From: an uncultured Acholeplasmatales bacterium
Lineage (GTDB): Bacteria > Bacillota_I > Bacilli_A > Acholeplasmatales > Anaeroplasmataceae
Direction: 5' to 3'
DNA: 55,223 nt
Assembly (NCBI GenBank): GCA_944324705.1
Contig: CALUXI010000011.1
Coordinates: 1 to 55,223, forward strand
Position 1 is the first letter of the stretch; each line of letters starts with the position of its first letter. Shown here one piece after another: positions 17,489 to 27,400 of this stretch. Both the position numbers and the translations under genes were made by a program. The notes beneath the pieces are model-generated. The model made no database searches. It was not told where the DNA came from and saw only the letters and a program-made list of their open reading frames with translations.

Positions 17489-18366
17489 TGTATTCTATTG
17501 ATGAAAAGTTTTTACAAAAGATTGAAACCTTAGATCTAATTTTAAAAAATAGTAATTTTGGATCTTATGGTGGCAATCATAAGTCTAAATTATTCGGTTC
17601 ATCGAGTGAATTTGCTGATTATCGTGATTATTTGGCTGGCGATGAAATGACGAAAATTGATTGGAATGCTTATCAAAGATTTAATAAACTTTATTTAAAA
17701 CTTTATCTAGATGAAAGACAATCTCATACTAAAATATATATAGATGCTAGTCGTTCTATGGTATATGGTAAAGGAGATAAAGCCGATTATGCTTTAAAGT
17801 TAGCCGCTATCTTTGCTTATATTTCTATTTGTAATATGGATAAGGCTTCTATTTATTATATTAAAGATAATAAAATCTATGATGTAGCAGTTAATTTAGC
17901 TAATAAAGATAGTTTTTATAGTGAAATTCTTAAATTAAATCAAATAGAATTTTCTGGTGATTGTTTTATTAGTGAAAGTCTATTACCTTTAAATGTAGGT
18001 TATGGTGATGGTCTTTCAATCATTATTTCAGATTTCTTGACGGATAATAATTATGAAGCAGGAATTGATCATTTAGTTGATAAAAAAAGAGATGTCTTGT
18101 GTATACAAGTGTTATCAAAAGAAGAAATTAAACCTAAAATAAGGGGAAAGGTTCAATTATATGATTCTGAAGATAACAATAAAATATTTAAAAAGAATGT
18201 TAATAAAGATGTAATTATAGCTTATGAAAAAGCTTTAAACTACATTAAAGAACGATTACAAAATTATTGTAATTCTCGAGATGCTTCTTATTTATTTGTT
18301 AAAAGTAATGCTGATGAAGGAGAAGTATTCTTAAATATCTTAACGCAAATGGGGGTATTAAAATGA
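17488..18366 (+). CDS. DUF58 domain protein
   Basis: DUF58 proteins are standard partners of MoxR ATPases and have a VWA-like fold. The 292-residue protein shows the DUF58 signature EFADYRDYLAGDEMTKIDWN (about residues 44-63). The metal-binding DASRSM (D86) follows, and then a Rossmann-like stretch ending in IISDFL. No membrane helix or signal was seen, so it should sit in the cytoplasm and link the ATPase to membrane VWA partners. Its ATG overlaps the moxR stop (TAATG), and its own stop is TGA, inside ATGA with the next start. It is the one gene in the window whose stop I read as TGA, which shows UGA is still a stop codon here. Confidence 0.92.
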   Translation: MYSIDEKFLQKIETLDLILKNSNFGSYGGNHKSKLFGSSSEFADYRDYLAGDEMTKIDWNAYQRFNKLYLKLYLDERQSHTKIYIDASRSMVYGKGDKADYALKLAAIFAYISICNMDKASIYYIKDNKIYDVAVNLANKDSFYSEILKLNQIEFSGDCFISESLLPLNVGYGDGLSIIISDFLTDNNYEAGIDHLVDKKRDVLCIQVLSKEEIKPKIRGKVQLYDSEDNNKIFKKNVNKDVIIAYEKALNYIKERLQNYCNSRDASYLFVKSNADEGEVFLNILTQMGVLK

Positions 18367-20222
18367 GTTTTTCTTATCCTTTAGGTTTTTTAATACTAAT
18401 TTTTATCCCCGTTTTAATTATTCTTTATATTTTAAAGAATAAATTTACGGAGCAAACCGTATCTTCAACCTATATTTGGAAACTTAGTGAAAAGTTTTTA
18501 AAAAGAAGAAGACCAATTTCAAGAATATATGGTATTTTAAGTTTGATATTGCAATGCTTATTGGTTGCGGTTATAGCTTTAGCTGTTGCTCATCCTCAAA
18601 TTAACTTGCCAAACCAAGCTAGAGATTATTGTTTTATAATCGATTCTTCTGGTTCTATGTTAATGAAAAATGGCGAAAAGACGCGCTATGATTTAGCTAA
18701 AGAAGAAATAAATAGTATTATAAATTCATCACAACTTGGTTCAACATATACCTTAATTAGTTGTGAAGATACGGCTACGGTAATATATGAAAATATAACA
18801 AATAAAGAGAGTGCTTCAGCTCAATTAAATTCGTTAACTATTACTAGTTTAGATAGTAAATGCGTTGATGCTATACCTTTAGCTCAAAACTACTATGATG
18901 AAAATAGATCACTTCAAGTTTATGTAGCTAGTGATAAAGGATATCAAACTTCTAATATTAATTTAATTGATGTTTCAAGTGATTCACAAAACTTTAGTTT
19001 TAGTGATGTAGTATATAATGTTTCTTTAAGAAGACTTACATTAAATGGTAATATTAGCTCTTATAATGCTTCAGGAACAGTTGAAGTTAGTTTAATTGTT
19101 GATGATGAACAATTAGCCACTACTAGTGTTAATACTATTTTAAATGAAAAAGCTAATTTTAGTTTTAATGATATTAATATTTCCGAAGATTATCAAAATA
19201 TTACATTAGTCATTAATAATACTGATGACTTAGAAGCTGATAACACATACATTGTTTATAATTTAGTTCAAGAAAGAGTAAATAAAACTTTAATTGTAAG
19301 TTATAATCCTTTATATCTTGAATCACTATTAAGTGCCTTTGGTACACTTGATATTACGGTTATTGAACCAACAGATTATTCACCACAAGATTACTTTGGT
19401 TATGGCCTTTATATTTTTGATGGTTATAATCCTAACGAATTACCTGTAGATGGTAGTGTTTGGTTGATCAATATTGATGATGGGGTTATGAGTGATTATG
19501 GTTTTAGCTTACAGGATTCTTTAGATTATGGTAATGTTGGGGTTTTAGTTGATGTTAATGAAAGAAGTAATACTTTATTAAATAGCTTAAAAGCTAATTT
19601 AACAGGGGATACTTTTTATGTTACAAGTTATCAAAAATACAGCTTATATAATAACTTTACTACTGTTTTAAGTTGTGAAGGTAATCCGATTTTATTTGTT
19701 GGTAATACTAATTCTGGAAATCGTGAGGTTGTGTTTGCTTTTGATATTCATAACTCAAATTTACCGTTATCTATGGATTTTATTATTTTAGTTAATAATT
19801 TAGTCAATTATTCTTTCCCAACTATTTTAGAAAATACAAGTTATGAAGCTGGTGATTCTTTAGTAGTAAATGTTTTAGCTGGTTGTTCAAGTATTGAAGT
19901 TATAACTCCTAGTGGTTTAAATACTTATTTAGATACTAGTGGGGCAATTAGTGAATATTTACTAAGTGAAGCTGGAACTTATAATATCAATGTCACAATT
20001 GATGGTGCAGTTACTAATTTTAAAGTATTTGCAAGTTATCCAGCTAGTGAAAGCCAAGTAGTAGAAGATTTAGAAGTCGAAAGCCTTTCTTTAACAGGCG
20101 AACAAGAGGCACATTATGGTGATGGAATATATCAAAGTTTAGTTTATTTATTTATCGCACTTGGTATTATTTTTATCGCAGATTGGATGGTGTATTGTTA
20201 TGAGCAATATAAACTTCGCTAA
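18363..20222 (+). CDS. BatA-like membrane protein with VWA domain
   Basis: The 619-residue protein has the N-terminal BatA/aerotolerance-type start: a first membrane helix with SYPLGFLILIFIPVLIIL, a basic loop, and a second helix (about 58-80). An external VWA domain follows with the metal-ion motif DSSGSM (D94). Beta-sandwich regions and a region with DVNERSNTLL come next. A C-terminal membrane helix near 590-610 ends it. In Bat-type operons such proteins are thought to act with MoxR in envelope stress or protein maturation. The ATG overlaps the DUF58 stop, and the end overlaps the next gene by 23 bases, so translation is probably coupled. Confidence 0.88.
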   Translation: MSFSYPLGFLILIFIPVLIILYILKNKFTEQTVSSTYIWKLSEKFLKRRRPISRIYGILSLILQCLLVAVIALAVAHPQINLPNQARDYCFIIDSSGSMLMKNGEKTRYDLAKEEINSIINSSQLGSTYTLISCEDTATVIYENITNKESASAQLNSLTITSLDSKCVDAIPLAQNYYDENRSLQVYVASDKGYQTSNINLIDVSSDSQNFSFSDVVYNVSLRRLTLNGNISSYNASGTVEVSLIVDDEQLATTSVNTILNEKANFSFNDINISEDYQNITLVINNTDDLEADNTYIVYNLVQERVNKTLIVSYNPLYLESLLSAFGTLDITVIEPTDYSPQDYFGYGLYIFDGYNPNELPVDGSVWLINIDDGVMSDYGFSLQDSLDYGNVGVLVDVNERSNTLLNSLKANLTGDTFYVTSYQKYSLYNNFTTVLSCEGNPILFVGNTNSGNREVVFAFDIHNSNLPLSMDFIILVNNLVNYSFPTILENTSYEAGDSLVVNVLAGCSSIEVITPSGLNTYLDTSGAISEYLLSEAGTYNINVTIDGAVTNFKVFASYPASESQVVEDLEVESLSLTGEQEAHYGDGIYQSLVYLFIALGIIFIADWMVYCYEQYKLR

Positions 20223-22845
20223 TCCTTATTTATTATTAATTTTAATTCCAGTTTTATTAATTATTTTAATTCCTTTCTTAATTACTTTTAAAAAGGATAA
20301 TTTGGGAATTAGAAATATCCTTAGTTTAATCTTACATGTTGTAATTTCTATTTTAGTTGTTTTTGTTATTGCAGGAATGACTTATAAGACAGCTATTGAT
20401 GAAACCAATATTTATGTTTTAGCCGATGTTTCTTATTCTGCTAATCGAAATTTAGATACTATTGATAATTATATTGAAGAATTAGAAGCTAAAGCTGATA
20501 ATAAAACTAAAGTTGGGGTTGTATGTTTTGGAACTAATACACCTTATGTCTTAACTACACCAGGAGAAGGACTAAAGAGTGTTAGAGATGGGGTTAGTCG
20601 TATTGATCAAAGTGGAACCGATATTGCAGGTTCTTTAAGATATACTGCTAGTCTATTTGATGAAAATGTCATAAAAAGAATCATTTTAATTACTGATGGT
20701 GATGACACTAATAATGGTAATGTCTTAAATGTTGTCAATGAACTTTATTCACAAAATATTTATGTAGATGCTATTTATTTAAATGATAATTTACCAAGTG
20801 ATGAAATAGAGGCTCAAATTAATGAAGCTAACTATACACTTTCTACTTATCAAAATAAAGAAGAAAATGTTCAAGTAACAGTTCAATCTAATCTTAGTCA
20901 TAACGCTAGTTTGATTGAACTTAAAAAAGATGGCGAAGTAATTTATACATACGCACCATCTTTAGCTAAAGGAATTAATGTCTTCACTTTACCTTTAGAT
21001 ACTAGTGAAGCAGGAACATTTAAATATGAGGTTACTATCGATGTAACAGGTGATAATTCACCACATAATAATACTTATAGTTTTACCCAAACCGTTACAG
21101 AAAATGTTAAAATTTTATATTTAGCAAGCAATGATGTTGAAGAAAGTAAGGCTAATACTTACTTCAAAAAGGAAAATACAGAAGTAACTTATTTAAATGT
21201 TTTAAAAGATTCTATTCCTTATACTGTAGAAGATTTATGTCAATATGATGAATTTGTATTGTCTGATGTTGATGTATCTGCAATTAGAAATAATGGTCAA
21301 TTTATGGCTAATTTAGATTTAATAGTTTCACGTTATGCTAAAACTTTAATTACTTTAGGTAATACTTATACTCAAAATGATATTACTGATGAGTATTCTT
21401 TATCAACTTTATCCGGTATGTTACCTATTAAATATGGAGAAAGTGATAGAGATGGTAAATTAATATGTTTATTAATTGATATTTCTAAAAGTATGACAGA
21501 ATCTTATCATTTAGATACAGCTAAAGAAGCAGCATCTAAAATAGTAGATTTAGCCTCTGATTCAGATAATATTATGGTTCTAACTTTAAGTGGTGAAACA
21601 AGTTTCTTACAAATTAGCACTAAAGTTAATGATGGGGTTAGATTAACTGTTAAAGAAAAAATTAATGGAATTGAAGAAAGACAAGGTACCTTAATAGGTT
21701 CAAGTTTAAGAGAAACTTATAATGCAATTGGGGATCTTCCTTTCTTGCAAAAACAAATTTATTTAATTTCTGATGGTAGAAATATGACAGGGGATCCTGT
21801 TAGTGCAGTTAATATGGCTAGTCAAATATATAGAGAAACAGGAACAACCATTTCTTGTATTGGTATTGGGGCTGATGATGGTTCTAATTTACTGCAAAAT
21901 ATTGCTAATAATGGGGCTGGAAAGTATTATACTGCTAGTGAAGTAAAAGATTTAGAAGAGCTATTCGATAATGAGTTATCTGATATTGTTGGTGAAACAG
22001 TAGATAATGAAGGTGTCAATAGAGAAATTGAAGTTAATAGAGAAAGTGATTTATCTTTATCTAATATTGAAGGCGATATTGAAGCTGTTAGAGGTCTTTA
22101 TTTGGGAACTTCTAAAAATTCAGCTATTAGTGTTTTAAATACAACAATATCTACAAACACTAATGATTTTACATATCCAGTTTATGCTTATTGGAATTAT
22201 GGAAATGGCTTAGTTGCAAGTTTTTCTTGTGATATTAATAATCCATATTGGCTAAGTAATTGGACTACTGGTTCTAATGGTGAAAAGTTCTTACAAAACT
22301 TAATAAGTGCTAATCTTCCAGGCCAAAGAGAAGGAACACCAATGATTATTGAAATTGATAGCGAAGGTAGTACAAGTTATGTTTATGCAAGTACACCAAC
22401 TCTAAATCCTAATGCTAAATTAGCGTTGACCTTGACCATGCCAGATGGCTCAACATTAACACGTGACTTGGTTTATACAACTACTGATTATCAAACAAAT
22501 TTCGAAGCTGAAATACCAGGTACTTATAAGTTATCGATTAGTTATGAATTAAATAATATTAGTTATACAAGAGAATACATTTATGATGTTTCATACACAG
22601 AAGAATATAATAGTTTTGCTTATTATGAAATTTCTAACTTAAATCATATGGTTAACAATGGTAACCCCGTTTATGAAAATGCTAGTAGTGTCGATTTAAG
22701 TATAGATGAAACAAAGAGTACAACATATTCTTATGATTTTACAGTACTATTTATGACGATTGCAATTTGTTTATTTGTTGTTGATATCTTTATTAGAAAA
22801 GTTAAATGGGCAGATATTAAGAACTTATTTAGCCACAAACACTAA
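20200..22845 (+). CDS. Double-VWA membrane protein with glutamine-amidotransferase-like domain
   Basis: The 881-residue protein has two N-terminal helices (about 8-28 and 40-62). A first VWA domain carries DVSYSA (D76) and ITDGDD. A beta-sandwich follows, then a region starting KILYLASNDVEE (about 305-420) that looks like the class I amidotransferase-like fold of related VWA membrane proteins. A second VWA domain has DISKSM (D427) and LISDGRN. A C-terminal helix is near 850. The start chosen is ATG 20200, preceded by GGATGG, not an in-frame TTG at 20161. It overlaps the preceding BatA-like gene. Two complete metal-binding VWA sites in one chain suggest a scaffold for MoxR-dependent assembly; the ligand is unknown. 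Confidence 0.88.
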   Translation: MSNINFANPYLLLILIPVLLIILIPFLITFKKDNLGIRNILSLILHVVISILVVFVIAGMTYKTAIDETNIYVLADVSYSANRNLDTIDNYIEELEAKADNKTKVGVVCFGTNTPYVLTTPGEGLKSVRDGVSRIDQSGTDIAGSLRYTASLFDENVIKRIILITDGDDTNNGNVLNVVNELYSQNIYVDAIYLNDNLPSDEIEAQINEANYTLSTYQNKEENVQVTVQSNLSHNASLIELKKDGEVIYTYAPSLAKGINVFTLPLDTSEAGTFKYEVTIDVTGDNSPHNNTYSFTQTVTENVKILYLASNDVEESKANTYFKKENTEVTYLNVLKDSIPYTVEDLCQYDEFVLSDVDVSAIRNNGQFMANLDLIVSRYAKTLITLGNTYTQNDITDEYSLSTLSGMLPIKYGESDRDGKLICLLIDISKSMTESYHLDTAKEAASKIVDLASDSDNIMVLTLSGETSFLQISTKVNDGVRLTVKEKINGIEERQGTLIGSSLRETYNAIGDLPFLQKQIYLISDGRNMTGDPVSAVNMASQIYRETGTTISCIGIGADDGSNLLQNIANNGAGKYYTASEVKDLEELFDNELSDIVGETVDNEGVNREIEVNRESDLSLSNIEGDIEAVRGLYLGTSKNSAISVLNTTISTNTNDFTYPVYAYWNYGNGLVASFSCDINNPYWLSNWTTGSNGEKFLQNLISANLPGQREGTPMIIEIDSEGSTSYVYASTPTLNPNAKLALTLTMPDGSTLTRDLVYTTTDYQTNFEAEIPGTYKLSISYELNNISYTREYIYDVSYTEEYNSFAYYEISNLNHMVNNGNPVYENASSVDLSIDETKSTTYSYDFTVLFMTIAICLFVVDIFIRKVKWADIKNLFSHKH

Positions 22846-22857
22846 GGAGGTAAAATA

Positions 22858-24261
22858 ATGAAAAAAATATTAAATTTTATAGTTTTAATGTTAATATCTA
22901 TATTTTGCCTCACTAGTTGTGTAGGTCAAGTTGAGAAGCCACACGATCCTAATGGCCCTGGTAATAACGAAGGTAAAGACCCTACGGTTGATCCCGATGA
23001 TGATTTAATTACCTATAGTGTACAACTTTATCGTAATGGTTCATTGTGGATTCCTAATATTGAAATATATGCTGTTTTCCAAAATGACGTTTCAACAACT
23101 GAAGTTTTAATTGATGATTTTTACGGCACTTGTGAATTTAAAGGTGATGGCGATTATAATGTGCATTTAAGTGCGGTTCCTGAAGGTTATACGTATGACC
23201 CAAATGAAAATATTGTTGATCCACAACACACAGATTTAATTATTGATTTATATCCAATTCAATCTTTTGATAGTGGAAATGGTTCTGACGAATATGAAAA
23301 TGCTTATGATATTTCTCGCATTGGTTATTATAAGGTAGAACTAGATTCAGTTAACGATATTAAATATTTTCATTTCTTACCAACTCAATCAGGAGAATAT
23401 TCAATTGAATCAATTGCTGATGTTTATGCGGATGAGGTAGATCCTAATGGTATTAGATATTCAGGCACTGAACAATATCTTGGTGTTGGCGAAGAATTCT
23501 TAGATGGAGGGGTAAGTCTTGAAGGAGGATTTACTACGAATTTTAAGTTTTCTATTACATTTGATGCTACTGAGTTAAACGTTGCTAGACCTTTTTCTAT
23601 AAGTGCGGAAAATAAATATAATACTTATCCTTGTACAGTTTATTTTAAAATCGAATATGTTGATGATTATAATAAAGGTCCAGCTTTTAATCCTAAAGTA
23701 ATGGAACCAACAGAAGCTAGTATTGATGTAACTCCAACCGCTACAGGAACTTTCCATTGGTTAAGTGATTTAAATGGTGGGGTTTTAGATGTTAGAAACT
23801 GTAAGTATAATGAAGATGATGGTTTCTGGTATTATGTTGATCCACAAACAGGGGAAGAACATGTTTTAGTATGTTTAGTTGATCTTATTAATAAGAGTCT
23901 TCCATCTTTTGGGGGTAACTTTGCGGAAGCTATACAAAAAGTTCCAACTTATTTCTGTTTAGTAGCTGATGATGGTACTCGTTTATGTTATGACTACTTC
24001 TTAAGAAGTGAAGGTCCTTTATATAATGAAGATGGTAGTGTATTTGATTATCAAGGCATTTGTTATTTAGATTATGCTAATGATGATGGTATGGTTAAGG
24101 TAACTAATGAATTGATGGAATTCTTCCAACTTTTATCTAACAATAAAGAATTCTTTAAAGATGGTGAAGGTTGGATTGAAACTCAAACTAATTCAAATGG
24201 GGAACGTATTTCGGCTGGTCAAGAGGACCAATGGTTGTTTGCTTGTGGTTATTATGAATAA
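22858..24261 (+). CDS. Lipoprotein with transthyretin-like and PPC-like modules
   Basis: The 467-residue lipoprotein has the lipobox LTSC (Cys21) and a P/D/G-rich linker. A transthyretin-like beta domain follows (about 55-140, with GYTYDPNEN). A PPC-like sandwich comes next (about 140-265; YFHFLPTQSGEYSIES). The C-terminal unit (about 280-467) begins GGVLDVRNCKYNEDDGFWYY and ends QWLFACGYYE. All three modules recur in the big TlpA lipoprotein at 5062, and the first two in the lipoprotein at 27560. It closes region A, 12 bases after the double-VWA gene. The thioredoxin domain of the 5062 protein is absent, so it is probably a structural or binding partner. Confidence 0.82.
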   Translation: MKKILNFIVLMLISIFCLTSCVGQVEKPHDPNGPGNNEGKDPTVDPDDDLITYSVQLYRNGSLWIPNIEIYAVFQNDVSTTEVLIDDFYGTCEFKGDGDYNVHLSAVPEGYTYDPNENIVDPQHTDLIIDLYPIQSFDSGNGSDEYENAYDISRIGYYKVELDSVNDIKYFHFLPTQSGEYSIESIADVYADEVDPNGIRYSGTEQYLGVGEEFLDGGVSLEGGFTTNFKFSITFDATELNVARPFSISAENKYNTYPCTVYFKIEYVDDYNKGPAFNPKVMEPTEASIDVTPTATGTFHWLSDLNGGVLDVRNCKYNEDDGFWYYVDPQTGEEHVLVCLVDLINKSLPSFGGNFAEAIQKVPTYFCLVADDGTRLCYDYFLRSEGPLYNEDGSVFDYQGICYLDYANDDGMVKVTNELMEFFQLLSNNKEFFKDGEGWIETQTNSNGERISAGQEDQWLFACGYYE

Positions 24262-24271
24262 AATAATTAAA

Positions 24272-24328
24272 ATGTTGGTTTTTACAAAATTTAATTTTTT
24301 AAATAAAAAATAAAATTAAAATCAACAT
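24272..24328 (+). terminator. Long AT-rich hairpin at the end of region A
   Basis: ATGTTGGTTTT (24272-24282) pairs with AAAATCAACAT (24318-24328), with one G-U pair, around an AT-rich loop that can fold further. No T-tract follows, so a terminator or mRNA-end function is only likely. Its right arm touches the shared CATAAAAGCGC motif. Confidence 0.4.
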
Positions 24329-24336
24329 AAAAGCGC
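24326..24336 (+). promoter_or_regulatory. Shared upstream motif CATAAAAGCGC
   Basis: This is the second copy of the motif at 4933-4943. It lies 83 bases before the -10 hexamer at 24420, against 82 bases in the first case. Confidence 0.35.
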
Positions 24337-24419
24337 TAAAAAAATTAGAAAAAACGATAAAAATGCATTTTTTTAGCATAAAATATAAAAATATTCTTTG
24401 CTTTTTGTAAAATTAGATG

Positions 24420-24425
24420 TATAAT
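24420..24425 (+). promoter_or_regulatory. Promoter of the 1008-residue lipoprotein gene
   Basis: A TATAAT hexamer lies 33 bases before the start codon. TTGCTT stands 16 bases upstream as a partial -35. The region between it and the end of region A carries no gene. Confidence 0.55.
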
Positions 24426-24458
24426 TAGAGCAATTATAAGGATAGGAGATGATTAGTT

Positions 24459-27400
24459 ATGAAGGGGAAAAAAGTTATTATATCTTTGGCGGTGGCTGCT
24501 GGAGTAGTTTCTGGTTTAGCTGCATGTAAGGAAACTGAAGGTGTAGAACAAAAGAAAACTTATAATGTTGTTTTTAAAAATGGAGATGAAGAAATTGATT
24601 CTCTTGAAGTGACTGAAGGCGAATATTTTGCTATTCCAAGTGTAGAAGCCGAGAGTGGTTATTACTTTATTGGCTGGGATAGTGATAATAACGGAGAAGT
24701 TGACGAAGTAGGTCCTGCAACAGCTGATGTTACTTATGTTGCTCTTTTTGAAGCTTTACCTACTGGTTCTCATACAGTAACTTTTAAAAATGGCGATGAA
24801 ATTGTTGGGGTTGTTTTATATGATAATAATGATAGTCAAATAGTAGAACCACAAGTTCCAGCTAAAGAAGGCTATCAAGGTAAGTGGCAAGCCTATCAAC
24901 TTAATGGTGAAAATTTAGAAGTTCAACCTGAATACGTTCTAATTAATTATTATGTAAATTTTTATGATGAAAATGGTAATCGTGTTGGTAGAGATAGTTA
25001 TACTGTAGAAGATAGAAATATAACTACACCACAAGTTCCAGTTAAAGAAGGTTACACAGGCTCATGGGAACCTTATACATTAACTACTGGTGATATTAAC
25101 GTATATCCTGTTTATGTGGCAAATCCTTTAAGTATTGATGATTTTGTTGGTATTTATAATGTTAGTGTTGACTCATTTGGTGATGCGTTAGAATATGTTG
25201 AAGTTGGCTTTGATGCAGTTATAGTCCAGTCTTATAACGCCACATATGGTAGATATACGGGGACAACTTATTATGCTGATAGCCAAGATAATACAAGAGA
25301 ATATTTCTTGGTTGAAAATAATAAATTAAATTTATATGAAATTGCAGGCGATAGTAGTGTTGTTGCTAGAAGCTATGAATTACAAGATGGCAAACTGGTA
25401 AGTTTAATTGCACCACTTAATTTATCAACTTGGGGTGAGTATCAATATAAAGTTGATGGTGCTGTTGTAGCAAGCCTAAGTATAAATGAAGATGGGGTTA
25501 CTTATAGTGATGGCACAAATTCATATTCTGCCTATTACACTGCTGATGGTAGCACAATTAAAATTAAAGTTGGCAATGAAATTTTAGATTTTAATTTAAA
25601 TGGAAATTATAATTATCAAACCATAGTAGCAGGTAGTGAAGGTGGAGAATCTATAACAAAAGAATTTGTTAAAGTTGTTCCTAGTGAATGGTATGGCATT
25701 TATTATTATGCTAATAACAATCCATCACAAGTAATTGTTGATGATACTACTTTAAATCAAATTCAATTAGTTGAAGGTGGCTTTATTTATCATGGTACTA
25801 CCTTTCCAAGTACTACCTTTATTGTAACTGAAAAAGGAACCTTAAATTATCTTGATGATGATGGCGAAATTCATATGGATGAAGTTTATGAGGCAGGCCA
25901 AGTAGTATCTAGTAGTCCGGCTGAATATGTAAAACTAGAAGAAGGAGATGCTATCCCTGAATCTTTATATGGTACTTATAGAAATAATACAAATATGACA
26001 TTAATAATTGCCGCAGATGGTGTTACTATTTACAATGCTAAAGCTAACGATGTCGTTTATTCTTATGGTACTGATAGTAATGGTAATAAAGTTGAAATCT
26101 TAAATATTGATGGAGTTTCTTGCACAGTTGGTGCTGATGGTTCTATTCAAGTAGTTGGTTCAACTTATTATCCTTCTTATGCAGGTGATGTATCTAATAA
26201 AGAATTACCAGATAGCTTTAATGCTTTAAAGGGACAAGTTTTTGTAGATGCTAATGATAATATTCTTAGTATTGATATAGATGGTTCTATCTCTTATAGT
26301 GCTAGTGGTTATGCCGACTCAACATATTACTTCTTTAGTGAAGATGGAAAATTACATTTCTTTACTAATGAAATATATAAATTAGTAGATGAAGTTGTAT
26401 TCGAAGTAGTAGATGGTAAAATTTATTTAGGAAATGAAGCTTTAGATGTTTTCAATATTCAAATTGAAGATATTTTAGGTGTTTATCTAAATGGACAAGA
26501 TAAGGTAATTGTTTCTAAAGATGGTATTAATTATCAAAATCAAGACTATGCGTTAGATGCTATTACAACTTCAAGTTATTCAATCAGTTTTGGTGATGTA
26601 ACTTTAGTTTATAATCCAGATAATTTAAGTTTAAATTTAGGTGAGGATGTATCTTATGTTTATTCTCCAGTATTAACATTTAATATTCCTGAATCATTAT
26701 ATGGCACTTATAATTCTTCTAATTCTAATATCGTAATAGATGCTAGTGGAGTTTATATTGATGATTTTGTAGTAAATATTGATTCATATGATGCTAGTGC
26801 TAATAAAATGGTAGTTTCATATATTGAATATAACTATTTAGAAGTTAGAGAATTGACATTCAATGCTGATGATGGTTCTATGTCTGATGATTGGGGAAAT
26901 TCTTACGTTAAATTACCAGAACAAATTATCCCTAGTGAATGGTATGGTAGATATTCTGCTGATGTTGAACAATGGGGTGAAATATATCATTATGAATTAG
27001 TTGTTTCGGAAGACTCTATTTCAATTGAAACAGGCAGTTGGGATTCATCTTCTAGTTATATGATTTATAGTAATACATCATTTAAAGTAGGAGAATATAT
27101 ATTTACTTATGACCCAGAAACTAAAACAATGACATTTGATAACTATGGTTCAACTGGAACTTTAGAATACGTAGGAGAAGCAGAGGAACTTGAACCAGAA
27201 TTACCGGCAAGTGATACACTTGATGAAGTTTTGTATGGTAAATGGCAAGGACAAGATTCATTTGGCTCTATATTTGTTTTATCTATAAGTGATATTTCTA
27301 TAGTTTTAGATGATGGATTTAATCAAACAGAAGTTTCAGAATATTCAATTTCTAATGTATATGAGTTTGTTATGACAAATGATCAATATGGTATCAATTA

